A DNA stretch of 32,530 nucleotides from Gracilaria vermiculophylla (GCA_019155205.2 JAHNZQ020000172.1:1207521-1240050); one strand, 5' to 3'; shown: positions 19,051-31,204, counted from the stretch's first letter. Numbers and translations are program-made. Notes: generated by a model not told the origin, from the sequence alone.

Positions 19051-21651
19051 TATTCTCCCTCTCTCGAAGCTATGTTACATTGTCGGAGAGATCACGTTTA
19101 CCACTGCTCGTTAATTCACCCGCGCAGAAGACATGAAAGGCAATTGATGATCCAGTATGGATCTTTGATTTTCCCGTCTTCTACTACGTGGTCATGATTT
19201 CAATTTGGATCAGCAGCAGAGCCAAAGGAAATGCTACGTACGAAATGATCGTGAATGTACAACGACATAAAAAGAAGATGTGACATGTAATTAACGGATG
19301 AAGACTGCGCGTGGGAAATAGAGCAGGCGAGGCAGTGGCATTACACTTTCGTGAATAGAGCCCCTAAATCGCTTTCGAGTTTTAAAAATCAACAACGGTA
19401 TGTGATACAGAGCCCCCGCCTTTGCTAAAAACTCTAGCTAGTACAGATGAAAGGGTCATGTGCTGGATTCCAAGCAATATTCAATTTTCGCCTTCTGTCT
19501 GGCTATGCGACATTGTTCCGTATCGATTGCTCAGCTTCGCCTCATGGCAAATGAGAACTGATTGGGTAAGCTTGGACTCCAATGCTACGCTACAGCGACC
19601 GCTTCATTTCCGATTATATCATGAGAGGATCATGTTCCCACTTATCGGGATCTATAACAGATTAATTTATGAACGATGTGCTTCTGAAAAGAGGTACTGT
19701 GTATAGTACATGGGTGCAATTCACAGAATATTACTTTAGTTCTTTTAAGCACTTGTACTTTCCGCTATCAACCAAGAAGCCCTTCCTTTTTTGGGTACTA
19801 CTTTAGATTAATAGCAAGCGGTGTTACTGTGGGTATAAATTGTTCCAAAGTCAAGCCCAAATGAGAGAGTAGCAAGTGCGAAGACGATGTATCCAAAAGG
19901 AACATGTAAAGTCCCGTTTTTGCCTGCCTAAGGGTCGCTATGGACCTTCACGGACACACATACGATTAGCTCACTATAAATATTGTATAAAAAATGCATT
20001 CTCATTATCATATTGTAAGCAATGTAAATACAGAGCGGACCACGAAGAGACACCAACAACTTATAATTCGTGAGCGGTCGAATTCATCATGGACGGGTTC
20101 AATTTTTGCCACCAAGAAAATCCAAGTGGGCTTTATACTCTTCTGCGGCCTCTGTCAACCCGCTAATATTTACGAAGATCATGGTTCTTGTAAAATGCTC
20201 TTTGTCTTATCATTTCTGATGCTGCGTGTGTTTCTAGATTTTTGAATTTTCGCACATGAGATTCTGTTGAGGGTCAGCTCGAATATCGGCAGAAATAAGA
20301 ATATACAATTGCTAGCATCGCAAATGTTTCTTTCCTTAAAAATGGTCATATCTGAGTCTACAAAAGAGCAGTTCAATAAAAATTTCTCTCGTTGATTGAA
20401 AACATAAGAATAAGTTGTTCTGTTGATATGCAGTACTCTGAGCAGCATGAATCCATTGTTTTCGACTGCTTCCGATATGGAATGAGTCCATAAGTATCAG
20501 TCTTGGCGATGAGTCAAAGTTTTGAAAATTAAACAAGACGGTGCAGCAAAGACACGCCATTATTTTTGTGTAGTGGATGCGATCAATTTGATACGCCGGC
20601 CTCCCTTTTGGGATGGTAGCATTTTGAACGATCGAACGCCAAGAATGTGGAACAAACTGTCCTATGATTTTAGTTTCTATCCATATTTGAGGACTGAAAA
20701 GCATTTACATGGTTTTAAAAATGCAGCTGCGGATGAGGTAGCAACACGACGAAGACTGTGCAGTGGTGTCAAGCGAGAGCAATGTAGTATGTTTGGATCG
20801 CTTTTCAAGAAATTGTGATAAAGTTTTTTTATCACTGCGATTTTGATATGGATGGAGTCGGTTTCCATTTCATAATCACAAGATTTCTCACGAAAAGGGT
20901 GTTTTGTGATATTCATTACCCGTTTCATTTGACAAGGAACAGGTTCGGTTAAGAAAATGAGCTTGTGAAAGATGAAACGGCGTTGTGGTGCTGTCGCTGA
21001 AGATGTCAGTCACGAAACTAATCACTGTTTCAATTTCGACGACGTGGCATGAAAACCACACCTTGAACGGCCAAATCTCAATAGGAAATTTCGTTCGTGT
21101 GCCACTTGTGTGAGTTCGGGACTCTCAAGTTCAAATTCCGGATCTACCATCCTCTTAGCCGTTTTGCAACAGCATCATATTCTGCAGCAAAAGTGTCCAA
21201 TACGAAGTCTTTGTGTCACACGCAAGGAAGAAATTGAGGTGCTGGAATTAATAATTATTTGGAGTTCAAGGGTCACATGTAAGCTGCTGAGGAGCTTTGG
21301 ATATGATTTAAAATAAGTAAAAATCGATTGATCCGGAACGGTCACGAAACTCGGAGCTGTAATTCTGGCACTGCGGATGTCTGATGTCTGAGTTCTCCGC
21401 CACAAATCTGCTAACAAGTTCATCCTATCAGCCTATTAAAGCTTTCAATTCTTTGAAGAGTTGAAACTTTCGTTTTCAAGTCATCGTTGAAGAAGTCAGG
21501 ATTTATTTTATCGACTTCGGACGATGTCCACGTGTTGAGAGCTGCCAATCAGGCGACCCCGCACACGGGGGCTGGAACGAGTTTGTATCGAGATAGTGGC
21601 CTGAAATAGGTCGATTTTTTCTCCTGTGAAACACTGCTGGAGCAAGTCGAG
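19051..21651. other. No gene recognised (19,051-21,651)
   Basis: A 2.6 kb stretch of moderately AT-rich sequence. Frames of 80-120 codons occur on both strands (for example 19,422-19,706 plus and 20,336-20,704 minus), but they overlap one another, lack family motifs and several have no ATG. None is supported. Confidence 0.4.
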
Positions 21652-21658
21652 TATATAA
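21652..21658 (+). promoter_or_regulatory. TATA box of gene C
   Basis: TATATAA is 90 bases upstream of the ATG at 21,748. A start of transcription about 30 bases downstream would give a leader near 60-65 bases, with no upstream ATG noticed in it. Confidence 0.55.
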
Positions 21659-21747
21659 GAGGTTGCACCGGCTTCACCAGCAGCTATATTAGCTGGTTCC
21701 AAGTCGCCAGCCTTGTATACCAAGGACGGTCCTCTTCGTTAGACAAT

Positions 21748-22605
21748 ATGATTCGATCCCATGGACTCTGCCGCTCGGCCTGTCTTGGCGCAATTATGCT
21801 AATCATTCTCCTCCACGAGGCTCACTGCGTAGCAGTAAAGACCAATTCACCAGCATTATCATCCTCCCAGGTACGCGAACTGTTTCTCCAAAACCGCCGT
21901 TATACAGAAACAAAGCTGAAAACAGACCGTTTGGATAAGGAGCTTTCAAGGTTAATCGATATGATGGGCGACATGGACGGTCTGGAGGGTGCCGCGGAGA
22001 TGGTACCAGAGACTTCTTTGGAGGCGTCGCTCGAACCGTGCTCCACTCAAGAAGAATTGCCCTCAACCGAATTATTGCTGTCCTCGTCCACTGTGTTGTC
22101 GCCTTCCGTGACACCATCTGCAACTCCTTTGGCACCTTCCGCACCCACATCCTTTACGACTCTGACGTCGACTCCGACGCCGACTCCGACGCCGACTCCG
22201 ACACCGACTCCGACGTCGACTCCGACGCCGACTCCGACGGTAACACCGACTCCGACACCGACGCCGACGCAGCCGCCGACGCAGCCGCCGATGCTGATGC
22301 CAGCGCCACCGGCAGAGACGCCGCCAGGTTTAATTCAGAATTCGTTCATTGCAAGAATAAATTCCAGATGCGTTGAGGGCTGTGTAGCACTTGCTCAGTC
22401 GGCGCTAGGAGATAACATGGCAACCAGCGGCTGTGGTTTGGGCACAGGATCCGTGAGCATCGGTAGCATAAATCTGCTATTCGTCAACTGCGAAAGCGCG
22501 CAAGTCGTGGCACCCAGTGCTGTGGAGCGCGTGCTGGGTGTTGGGCTCGCGCAGTCAGGCATCGCAGTGCTCTCCGTGGTGAATGACTTTACAGTTTCAG
22601 TGTAG
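21748..22605 (+). CDS. Gene C: secreted protein with Thr-Pro linker and Cys-containing C-terminal domain
   Basis: 285 residues in one exon. Residues 1-27 form a signal peptide (hydrophobic core LGAIMLIILL, likely cut after EAHC or CVA). Residues 36-78 are charged and probably helical. Residues 86-140 are rich in Ser, Thr and Pro. Residues 141-177 are an almost pure Thr-Pro repeat, probably O-glycosylated. Residues 194-285 form a compact C-terminal domain with four Cys (C208, C212, C229, C248) and Gly/Ser/Val-rich strands. The layout of N-terminal helix, rigid glycosylated linker and small Cys domain is typical of extracellular wall- or matrix-associated proteins. I do not recognise the C-terminal domain. 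The TATA box at a proper distance and ATG choice support expression. The repeat is encoded by a 6-12 base DNA repeat (about 22,168-22,278) that may vary in length. Confidence 0.7.
   Translation: MIRSHGLCRSACLGAIMLIILLHEAHCVAVKTNSPALSSSQVRELFLQNRRYTETKLKTDRLDKELSRLIDMMGDMDGLEGAAEMVPETSLEASLEPCSTQEELPSTELLLSSSTVLSPSVTPSATPLAPSAPTSFTTLTSTPTPTPTPTPTPTPTSTPTPTPTVTPTPTPTPTQPPTQPPMLMPAPPAETPPGLIQNSFIARINSRCVEGCVALAQSALGDNMATSGCGLGTGSVSIGSINLLFVNCESAQVVAPSAVERVLGVGLAQSGIAVLSVVNDFTVSV
22168..22278 (+). repeat. Hexanucleotide-type repeat coding the Thr-Pro linker
   Basis: Alternating ACTCCG and ACGCCG words with a few variants. A frame shifted by one reads Asp-Ser-Asp repeats, an artefact of the same DNA. 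Confidence 0.75.
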
Positions 22606-23449
22606 ACGCTATAGTCTGGAAAGGGAGTATGAAAATTACTGGTAAATGTTAGTTGCATATTCTTTTTTGAAAGCGTCCGGTACTATCGTCGACGGGCGCA
22701 TAGCGTTCCTTTCTCAGCTTTTACATTTCATTTCTTTGACGAACGAAAAGAAGGGTCTGCATTGCAACTGTGTACCGGATAGAAATAGTGGGCCACGGAA
22801 ATCGGAGACAGTCTACAAGCAGTGCTGTCTCTGAGCATTTATTTTTCTCTCATACAGTATTGTAAGTTTAATGCAGACGAGTGATCGCCGAACAGAATTT
22901 TCTACTTTCTGTAAGACAGGAAATCAGCTGTTCTCCATAGAGTATCAGCCAGACTCTCCTTCGGAATACGTATTCAACCTACATTGATACGAGCAGCAGA
23001 CAGAATCTTAATGTTTTCTTTTAAAGTATGTTTTGGTTGTCTGCTGATTTTCAACTCATTACGAGGAGAGCGAGAGAAGTGAACCACCAGATAATTACGT
23101 AGACTATATTTGCCAAAGACGGTGCCCAGATGAAAGAGGACATACAAAGTTAAAGGCGCTAATCCATCAGAAATAAAAATATCGCCCAAATCCTCGTACG
23201 CATCAAATCATACACGAGAGCATTTATTTGCGGTTTCAGATATATATTTGAACTGTAGTACATGACCATATAGTTGGATCTAGAATTGGATTCTAGTGTC
23301 AAAAAAAAAGGTTTCGTTCTAACGTAGCAGAGCGAAATATATCAAGATCCGACAGGAAAGATGATCACATGGTGGTAGTCGGCTGCCACAATATTAGTCA
23401 GTTGAGAGACCGCTTAATCGTGAATTATTTTTTAGTTTTGTTTTCTCAT
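22606..23449. other. No gene recognised (22,606-23,449)
   Basis: This is 3' flank of gene C; no AATAAA signal was noticed within the first 100 bases. It becomes more AT-rich to the right. Confidence 0.4.
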
Positions 23450-25100
23450 TTGCCTTATTAAAGATACTTATTGAAAAAAAAAATCTGTTTGAAAACGCAA
23501 CATGGGAGATTCTTCGGATTATGAAAATGAGTTCTGCCATCCCGAGAGGTGTTATGTCGATTTTTAGGTGTCCATGCAGTTATCTGGGTTTTACACAGAA
23601 AACTTTTAGTACAGCAAATGCACAACAGATATTTTTAAACCCAATGATTGCATCCGAAAGATTCTTATGTACGACCAACACACAGAATAAATTTAGTTTC
23701 TTCATTTTTTTGATAATATATTTACAGGTTACTTTGTTCACAAAGAATGTTACGTGTCTTTACGATTGCAGTTTATGCCTCATAAAACACGGAATGGTAC
23801 AAATCAATCCCAAGGAACAATACTAAATTGCAAAATATACTTTAAGTACACAACATTTAGCTCTTTTTCTGGATCAATAGCTTCAATATCAGAAGAGCCT
23901 AAATTGAATTTTGCATGACTTTTTGCATATCACAAATGATGATTTTTGACATCATTTTCTACTCGTTTCTAATTTTAAACAAATTCTACAAACACGTTTG
24001 TTATTTATTTGAAATTCAAATTTTTAACTACTCAATAGTTGAATAAACTTTAAGTATTCTACAAAAGGAAGAACAACTTTTATCAAATGCCATCTAGCAG
24101 TTTATTCCACTAGATCTTGATAAGAGCAATAGCTTTATCATTATAAAGGCGTTACAAATATTTTGAAAAGACCGGCGAATCTACCAAACGCATTTGAAAT
24201 ATTATACTTATGAATGTAATCAGAAATTCTAGTTTTATCTTTTCTTATCGGTCTTATTAGCTTTAAATTCTCTTTTAATTTGTGGCATACTCATCAAAAA
24301 TACGTTATTTATCAATCAGGGTTTGTACGTCATTCGAAATGTTTTTATTCAGTAGAATAAGTTTTATCTTCATTAAAAATTATCAAAACCTGAAATTAAA
24401 TTTTAAGTTGTCACGTGCAATGAATAATTTAGTTTTATTCCAACAAATATAATTTTTAAATTAAAATCCATAACCTGTTTTTTTATGCAAAATATATTGT
24501 TTGATTATTACTTCTGCCGAACAGACATTAAGACTGCTAAAATAAATATTCAGATGCGTCTCAAAAACAGGAAACCTCTTTTTAAAAGTGCAAGGATCTA
24601 CGAGCATTTTCTGAACTGAATATGTGTTTTCATTCTTTTTTGAGATAATAATTTCGACATTTTATGTTTTCCATACAGACATTAGGTTATAATTGAAGAC
24701 TTTGAAGTGCAGAACGTTGTGTTGCAGATTCTCAATAACTAACTCAATGTTTTTTAATATGTTACAAAATATTATTCCGCTGCTATTCATGCAAGGAACG
24801 CTTCCTGAGTTCGATCCTCAATAAGTTTTTAAAACCTCAAAACCTCTTCAAGAGCTCAAAAACTCTAAATATATATATACTCTCAGAACTTTTTCAACAC
24901 ACAATTAAATAGCAGACAAAATAAGCTGACATCTGTTAAAGGTACACTTTGTGCTTGATTTTAAATAAATTAGAAAGTCTAAAGAACGCAGATTGCGTTA
25001 GTAGAAAGCTTAAGGTAAAAGAACTTTTGCTCAACTTTTGCATCGAAATATGGCATTTAACTGGAAAAAGCGATGTTTGACAACTTTATGGACATTTCTT
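23450..25100. other. AT-rich stretch without genes
   Basis: Very AT-rich with many A and T runs and a short TA repeat near 24,870. A 101-codon ATG frame at 23,521-23,826 is open but has no motif; the overlapping frame starts MGDSSDYENE and stops after 21 codons. The segment may be the decayed remainder of the transposon whose transposase relic lies to its right. Confidence 0.4.
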
Positions 25101-25812
25101 TTAAATAGTATGCTTCGTTATAACGCAACACTTTTCAATGTGTTTCATAAACCAATCTCTACTACTACCAATGTGACATAAAAACACTTCTTTTTTTTTA
25201 AATAACATCCAGAACATAAACACTTCGGGGTTCATGCTACCTTCGCAATACCTGCATTGTCCTCGAGAAAAAGCTTTCGCAATCATTTCAGTTTTGGTTT
25301 TACTTCTTCTATTAGCCATCCATTAATTATTTCATTCACCGTTTTAAATAGTCTTATGAAACCGGTGGTGTACTAAGTATTTTCTATTAATTCACCAGCC
25401 AACTCATGATAAAAATGGTGTGGAGTTTTAGCGCCTCTGCTTCCATTTGCAGCTCTATACAGGTTCCACGAATCCACAAAACAAATCTCGAAAACGGAGC
25501 CGTTGACTCGAATGACCCTTCCTTAACTGCTGTAATCTTCTCAAGATGCAGATCATCTTTTAGGCATCTGTTACGGCGATTTAACATTGAACATAATTTG
25601 TAAAATTCTTCATAATCCTCAGGATTCATAACCACAAATTCGGTTTTCTTATAAATAGTTCTCACCCGTCTCCATCTCGCCTTTACAACAAGAGTCTCTG
25701 GATGGGCCGTGCCAAAGATTGAAATACAGTGTTTTTTATCTTGATCCGCCCACATCATGGGCATTATACCACTATTAATGACGCTTCCTTTTGAAACTAT
25801 GATGTATCGCAA
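25101..25812 (-). pseudogene. Probable piggyBac-type transposase relic, C-terminal part
   Basis: Two minus-strand frames (25,812-25,387 and 25,319-25,101) follow each other. The first has a block with Trp-x-Asp and a SIFGTAHPE turn, a basic stretch and an EDYEEFYK block, in the order of the third catalytic block and following region of piggyBac transposases. The second carries CRYCEG and later FLCHIGSSRDWFMKHIEKC, resembling the cysteine-rich C-terminal finger. The N-terminal two thirds are absent: sequence above 25,840 is GC-rich and unrelated. The assignment is by pattern only; an unrelated host gene relic is possible. Confidence 0.4.
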
Positions 25813-25839
25813 TACCCTAAAGGGAAAATTACCACGAAG

Positions 25840-26410
25840 GATGATCGAACCTGCCTCTCGCGAGGTATTTCAACGGCACAGCCTTTCTCGGGCGAGGCAC
25901 ACGAGCCCGGCGTAACTTCGGGACCAATCTGTTTCAACGGATGCAAAAGGACGACGAATGGAGAAACCGGAAATGCGGCAAGTCCCGTGATAGAGGCCAT
26001 TTCCGTAAGTACGTTGGGATTTTCCAGTAATATGTCGGGCTATCCCGGCGCGGCCAGGTAAGATACCAGGCCGCGCAGGTATAGGAAAAGCCATGTGGAG
26101 CGGATGGCGGACGCAATCCGAAGGAGGTAAACTGGAGGTCCGGTGCGGATAACCTTATACGAGGGCGAACCTGTGAAAAGGGAAGAATAGTCCAAACAAT
26201 GGTTCTCGGCGTCACGGGCGATTGACTTCCGTATTTCATGGCGTGCATCTTCAAGGTGGAGAAAGATACCCACGTGGGCGGCAAGTCAGACTGAAGATTT
26301 CACTTACTGCGGCTTACTGGTCGCGACGGCCGAAATGCCGTCGCGCCAAGCACTGTAGCCCTAAGGCGGAAATGGCCGAAATAACTAAATAAATAAAATA
26401 GCGAAAAATA
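25840..26410 (+). mobile_element. Candidate LINE 3' end (stem-loop and A-rich tail)
   Basis: A GC-rich block within AT-rich surroundings. It ends with a near-perfect hairpin (arms 26,322-26,330 and 26,337-26,345, 9 bp, loop CGAAAT, extended by TGG/CCA around one bulged T) followed about 30 bases later by an A-rich AAATAA-type tail (26,370-26,400). A 3' stem-loop plus short tail is characteristic of several LINE and LINE-dependent SINE families. No reverse-transcriptase motif survives upstream, so the class is inferred. Confidence 0.35.
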
Positions 26411-26697
26411 CTAAATCAACCGTGCAAGGCAGGCCCCAACCGGCGCTCATTCTGTAGCTATCGGACCATGCGCGGCTGCCGCGCGCGTGTCACGGCGCGC
26501 GACACGCACCGGGTCGGTTACTCCAGAATCCACCGCGCAAACGGACGCTAATCGCATTCGCAGCATTGACCGTCCTCATATGTGCGGCCTAGCCGGAATT
26601 CGGTGAACTGGCAAAATGCCGAGAAAACCCTCCATGGAGGCCATTCTTTTTCACATAGATAAAATCTCGCCTCCGTTTTTTAAAGTGGTTTCAGATG
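26411..26697. other. GC-rich non-coding spacer
   Basis: It contains a hairpin (arms GCGTGTC and GACACGC around 26,490-26,510) and a CCTCCATGGAGG palindrome near 26,630. No gene is recognised. Confidence 0.4.
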
Positions 26698-28741
26698 CAG
26701 TGGGGTACACGCAGTAGTGCCACTATGTGCCAAAGGCGTTTGACAGGCACAAATGCGAGTTGAGCAATATTCAAAACAACAAATCCAACCCTCTCGTTCA
26801 CCGGGTGACTTTCACCCCAATAACTCAGTAATGAGCATTTGACATTTGTCCTTTGACGTCTCACTCCGTTTTGCTCGCAGCAGAGCTGGTTTGGCTTTTC
26901 TCAAGTAGAAAACAGCATCAGACACTGCACTGTTCACAGCAACCTCTTCAATGCCTTGAAAAAGCAACTGTACATCATGCTCACAAGGCAGTGGTACAAC
27001 AATCCCATCGTCCTCATCACTATCCGCAACCTCCACCTCTTTCTCTCCATGCTCTTCCACCACATCAACAATGTCGAGCGCATCCTCGACCATAGCATCA
27101 CGCACGTCATAATCCTCTTCAATATTTACCCACTTCTCAACATCACTAGCCTCAATAGTTTCAAAAACCTGCTCTTTAAAAGGATCAGTAGCTGTAACAT
27201 GAATTGATAACGTGCGTATCGCTTCAATCATTTCCGTTACAGTGCTCTTATCCTCATGTCTGTTAGACATCTTTCCTTCTACAGAGTTAATATCTGCTTC
27301 ATAAAGCACTGGCAAAGCCTTTGCCTTTCGCCAACATCTTGCAATCGCAGTAGAACTCACTTTTTCCCAGCTCGTATGAACGAGATGGCACACATCCAGC
27401 ATATGTGGTCAAATCCATCCTCTGAGCCCCGCATTCCTCTCTTCGCAAATGATGCGTTTCGCCGAGCCTTCCTTGTTTCAACATCTTCAACGATTTTGCG
27501 CAAAAAGAGTGCACGATACCTCCGTTTAAATGCCGCGATAACTCCCATGTCCATCGGTTGATGAAGTGATGTGCAGTTCGGAGGGAGGGTGAGTATCTGT
27601 ACTTGCCCTCTTGTGTCCACCAAATCAGTAGCATGTGGGCCGCAATTATCCATGAGGAGGACACATGGGCGAGATGTAAACTTTCGTACAAATGGGAGGA
27701 AGATGCTAAAAAACCACTTCCGAAACATTGTAGTATCCTACCATGCTTTCTTTTGACTTAAATAAGGAACTGGAGGTGACCCCAAGCGGAAGCAACGAGG
27801 ATTCTTTGCGGTACCGATATTAGCCATTGGGGCTTTTGCAGATCCGTCCGCGTTGGTACAAACGTAGGTCTTAACTCTGTCCTTGGCTTTCATTGCTTTG
27901 GTGCTTCGAACAGACTTGCGGGATTCGTGAAAAGCTAAATATGTTCTTCGTGGGAGAAGTTTGTAGAACAATCCTGTCTCGTCAACGTTAAAGATACAGT
28001 CAATGTCGTACTGCTTCAGGTTTTCTCGTAACAAACTCATTTCCGCAGCAATGTTTTCTGCCGAAACGCTCCCTGCTTCTCCAGACAATGAAACGGATCG
28101 AAGTGCATACCGCTTGACAAACTTTGATACCCATCCATTGGAAGCCCAAAATTGTTCAAACTTACTTTTGAGCTGCTCAGAGTCAGATGATAATAGTAGC
28201 CGATCGCGAGCCATAAGTGCTTTCTGCTAGGTAACACTTTTGGTGACTGGTAATTTTGCAGATCTGGCAACCTGCAAAAACTTGAGAACATTCTTCTCTA
28301 TTGCCTCAAGTGGTGTTGAGCGTATAGTTTTGGAGTGCAGAGATAATGGATTGTTTTGATCATGCTGGAGAAGATGATCTGTGGCGCGTTTAATGTTGGT
28401 AACAGTGCGTTGGGCGTCGGGATATGGAGAACTGACGCATAACGGTTGATGCATTACATCCTATTGAAAGCATTCGAGCAATTTGAATTTTCTGGCCGAT
28501 GGTGAGTCTGGTTCTCTTTTTGATGGGCTGAGATGATGGCGATATCATTGCGGCTGCTGCCTCTTGTCAGGGAGAGCGGATGGCGCCGCTTGGAGATCTT
28601 CAGATCGTTTCGCGGTCGTATTTGCCCTGTTTGTGAGCAGTGCTCCTACATCTCCCGCCAAGGTGTGCCGCGTTAGCAATGGTGGTACTATTTAGAGGAC
28701 GGCACTGCTCAAAGTGACACTATTGTGAGCCCCCCCCCCTG
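26698..28741 (-). mobile_element. pogo/Tigger-type DNA transposon, 2,044 bp, inactive
   Basis: Inverted terminal repeats: the left end (26,698-26,731) begins CAGTGGGG and the right end (28,741 inward) begins CAG with a run of ten G. Beyond the G run, 17 of 23 bases match in inverted orientation. The right flank starts with TA, the normal target duplication, but the left flank shows TG, so that side has mutated or the limit is off by a base or two. Length fits a complete pogo/Tigger element. Confidence 0.7.
26812..28548 (-). pseudogene. pogo/Tigger transposase, two stops and two frameshifts
   Basis: Start at ATG 28,548 (MISPSSQPIKKRTRL) with an N-terminal helix-turn-helix (IGQKIQIARMLSIGC). 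A frameshift near 28,420 leads into a CENP-B-type second DNA-binding region. The catalytic core shows Asp in FNVDETGLFY (about 27,980), Asp in LLMDNCGPHA (about 27,655) and the third Asp in HQPMDMGV (about 27,560). TAG at 28,227-28,229 and TAG at 27,738-27,740 interrupt the frame. A second frameshift near 27,400 leads into the acidic C-terminal tail, which ends at 26,812. All three catalytic Asp survive, but the reading frame does not. Confidence 0.8.
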
Positions 28742-29947
28742 TAAGTGTTTTACAAGAAATTGTCGAGAATCACATTTGATTACTCCAGTAAATCTCATCA
28801 CTTTTTCAATGAGTGCTTCAGCGGTACTGATAGACTTAGAAAACAATCGTCGCAAGCCAATCTATCTGATATAAATCTCAGTTGTATTAGAAGAAGTCAA
28901 ATTGTACGTCCATGAAAATTATGGGAATCAAAATTCTGTTTTTGAGTATTAGCACCCATGTTGAGCATAAAATTTAGCATTGTACCACTTCGTCCACAAC
29001 AAAATTTTTCATTTCAAGACCATTTTGTGCCTTTCTATCCAATGTTGTATAGTGTGGAAATACACCATCAATCAGATGACCACCCAATCTCTACCATCGT
29101 AAAATCGCTTTTTCAACATATGAAGCATGTCATGGCGTGACGAAAAACTGGCGATGGTTATTGATCGCTCTCACGAAATCGGTTTTGAAGGACTATTATA
29201 CGATTCCCTGCTCTTCAATCACATCATTTCCACTTACATATAAGTAACTCCGCAGCAATTCAAATCTATTCCGTGCCATACCAAACCCAATATTTAGTTT
29301 TGGAATAAGATGAGAAAAATGCTCATCACTTCAAAGAACTTCTCAATATGAAAACTCAATACGAGTCATTACACTAAAAACTCCAAAAACATTTGAGCAG
29401 CCCCCTTCCTGAGGTCCTCCGAACTCCTTTGCTTTCTGGTCTAATACTTGTTCTGCCCACAATATACTGCAAATGATGCAAAAGAAAGATCTAGAAACAG
29501 ACATTCAACTCAGCCAATACTGAAGCAGCATAAATTAGTGAAATAAACTCTCATGTTGGGCCAATTACTTTCCACTGATGCATTTGCATACAGCCATTCA
29601 GTGCACTTAACTTTCTACAAGTGTTCCATTTCCATCCCTGAGCCATACTTGATTTGCAAGTTAATTACTGATTTTCATCATTAGGATGTTCTTTCAAATT
29701 TGCATATTCGGTTCTGTCACAATAGCTTTATCTTCAGTGTAATACAGTGAATCCTATGGTGACATTGTCTTGTATTTTTGTAACGATTTATTCCTAAAGA
29801 TTGTTCGTATATCATTAGCTGAGCCGCGTGGTTCATTCTTCGGCCCACGCGCGCTACAGCATTCCAGAGGAATTATAGAACTTAGATTTTTTTCGTATTT
29901 TAATTTAGGTAGCTAAACTCGTGTGCAGTAGTGATACTTATAGAGCG
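28742..29947. other. No gene recognised (28,742-29,947)
   Basis: AT-rich sequence with only chance-length frames. Confidence 0.4.
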
Positions 29948-29985
29948 TGACTCCCGTCCTTATACGTAATCTGCCGGTTGAGCTA
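29948..29985 (-). other. tRNA-like fragment (perfect A box)
   Basis: The minus strand reads TAGCTCAACCGG (29,985-29,974), a full match to the A-box pattern, followed by a short stretch and GGACGGGAGTCACGC, which resembles the start of a T arm. The anticodon arm is missing and the T arm does not close. It is a tRNA or SINE relic at best. Confidence 0.25.
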
Positions 29986-31204
29986 CCCCTCAGAGGGAAG
30001 TAAACCAAGTACCCTTGAGTCTTCTTCTACTTTTTCTCGTTGGAGACTCTTGTTCACCTCCTTCAGGTTTCTAAACCCCTGATGTCCAGGTTCCCTCATA
30101 GTAGCGCCTGTAGGAGCATCGTCAGCCCAAATGACCCCATTCTCTGCTCGGTTCTTGCGGACCGCCTTTCAGGATTCCCCCGGCTCGTGACCGTGTGTAC
30201 CGCACACCAACTCTTGGAACTTGTCCCTTTGGAGTCACCAAAAACTCCTATCGGACGTTGTGCGCTACAACCTCTAAAGAAGAACTCATGATACTGGAGC
30301 TGGTCTCACGAGTTAGGAAGGCCAATCACTTAAAGGAATCACAAAAGTCGCGACAGAACGTGTCCCTAGTTTGTACCGATTCGATCCCAACAGTGGAATT
30401 CTTCTTTTAGGTGATAAGGGAGTGGAAGGAAACCGACCTACTCCTATATGGACCACTCCGAAAGCCCAATGGAAACCCCCTTACGGGACCCTCAAACAAC
30501 AGACTCCGTTGGTGGACGTAGCACATGCAGCACGCCCCAGGAAACGGCCGTCAGACTGGACGGTCCTGAAAGTCTCTTTAGGAACCCTAAACCTCTAAAC
30601 CTCTATGGACTACGTAAGCTACAGTGACAGAGCAAAATTTCTCGAAAAGCGGGATAGGCCCGAGCGTGATCTAGGTGCATTCATCAAGTGTTTGTACCAC
30701 CCACAGATCAGAACCTACTGGCGACATTTGAAAAATCTAATCGTTTCCAGAATCCCCCGTGCTGGACTTCGAGTGAACTGGCCAAGAACACTTATATATC
30801 TTCGATAAAATACGGTCAGACGCAATGTTATAAGTGCGATACCGTACATAAAGTCGAGTAACTTCAGTCGATGCACAACACGTCAAACACAACCTAGCGA
30901 AAGGATTATGAAAAGACATCAAGTTCAACTCTACAAAAGATATTGGAATAGAGTTTAGAATCAAACACAGGTAAGTAATCAGAGTGAGAAATAGTCTGAA
31001 AGTTGCGACAAGTTGAAGCTCAAGCAAATATCTAGACAGTGCTGTAGGACATACAGTAAGTATATAGAGAGTATACGGTCTACTTCCGCGACTTGAATTT
31101 CTTCTCATCCTACGACACGGCACTGAGGAGTCTATAAAGACGAAAGCGCTCTGCCAAACGCTAATAGCCCCCGCTCCTGCGCCCGTAGTCTCAACAAGTC
31201 CCAA
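29986..31204. other. No gene recognised (29,986-31,204)
   Basis: Several frames of 65-155 codons are open on both strands (for example 30,605-30,808 plus and 30,737-31,204 minus), but the longest lacks an ATG start and none shows a known motif. They may be leader or LTR sequence of the gypsy relic to the right. Confidence 0.35.

Noticed and set aside
20336..20818. Overlapping frames of about 100-120 codons on both strands
   Set aside because: They shadow each other, the plus frame begins at TTG, and no motif is present.
22038..22376. Overlapping frame rich in Asp-Ser-Asp repeats
   Set aside because: It is the shifted reading of the Thr-Pro repeat DNA in gene C and has no signal or domain of its own.
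30585..30602. Telomere-type CCCTAAA repeat
   Set aside because: Only a single unit with a degenerate neighbour, no array.
30737..31204. 155-codon minus-strand membrane-like protein
   Set aside because: It starts at TTG, not ATG, has no upstream support and no recognisable family.
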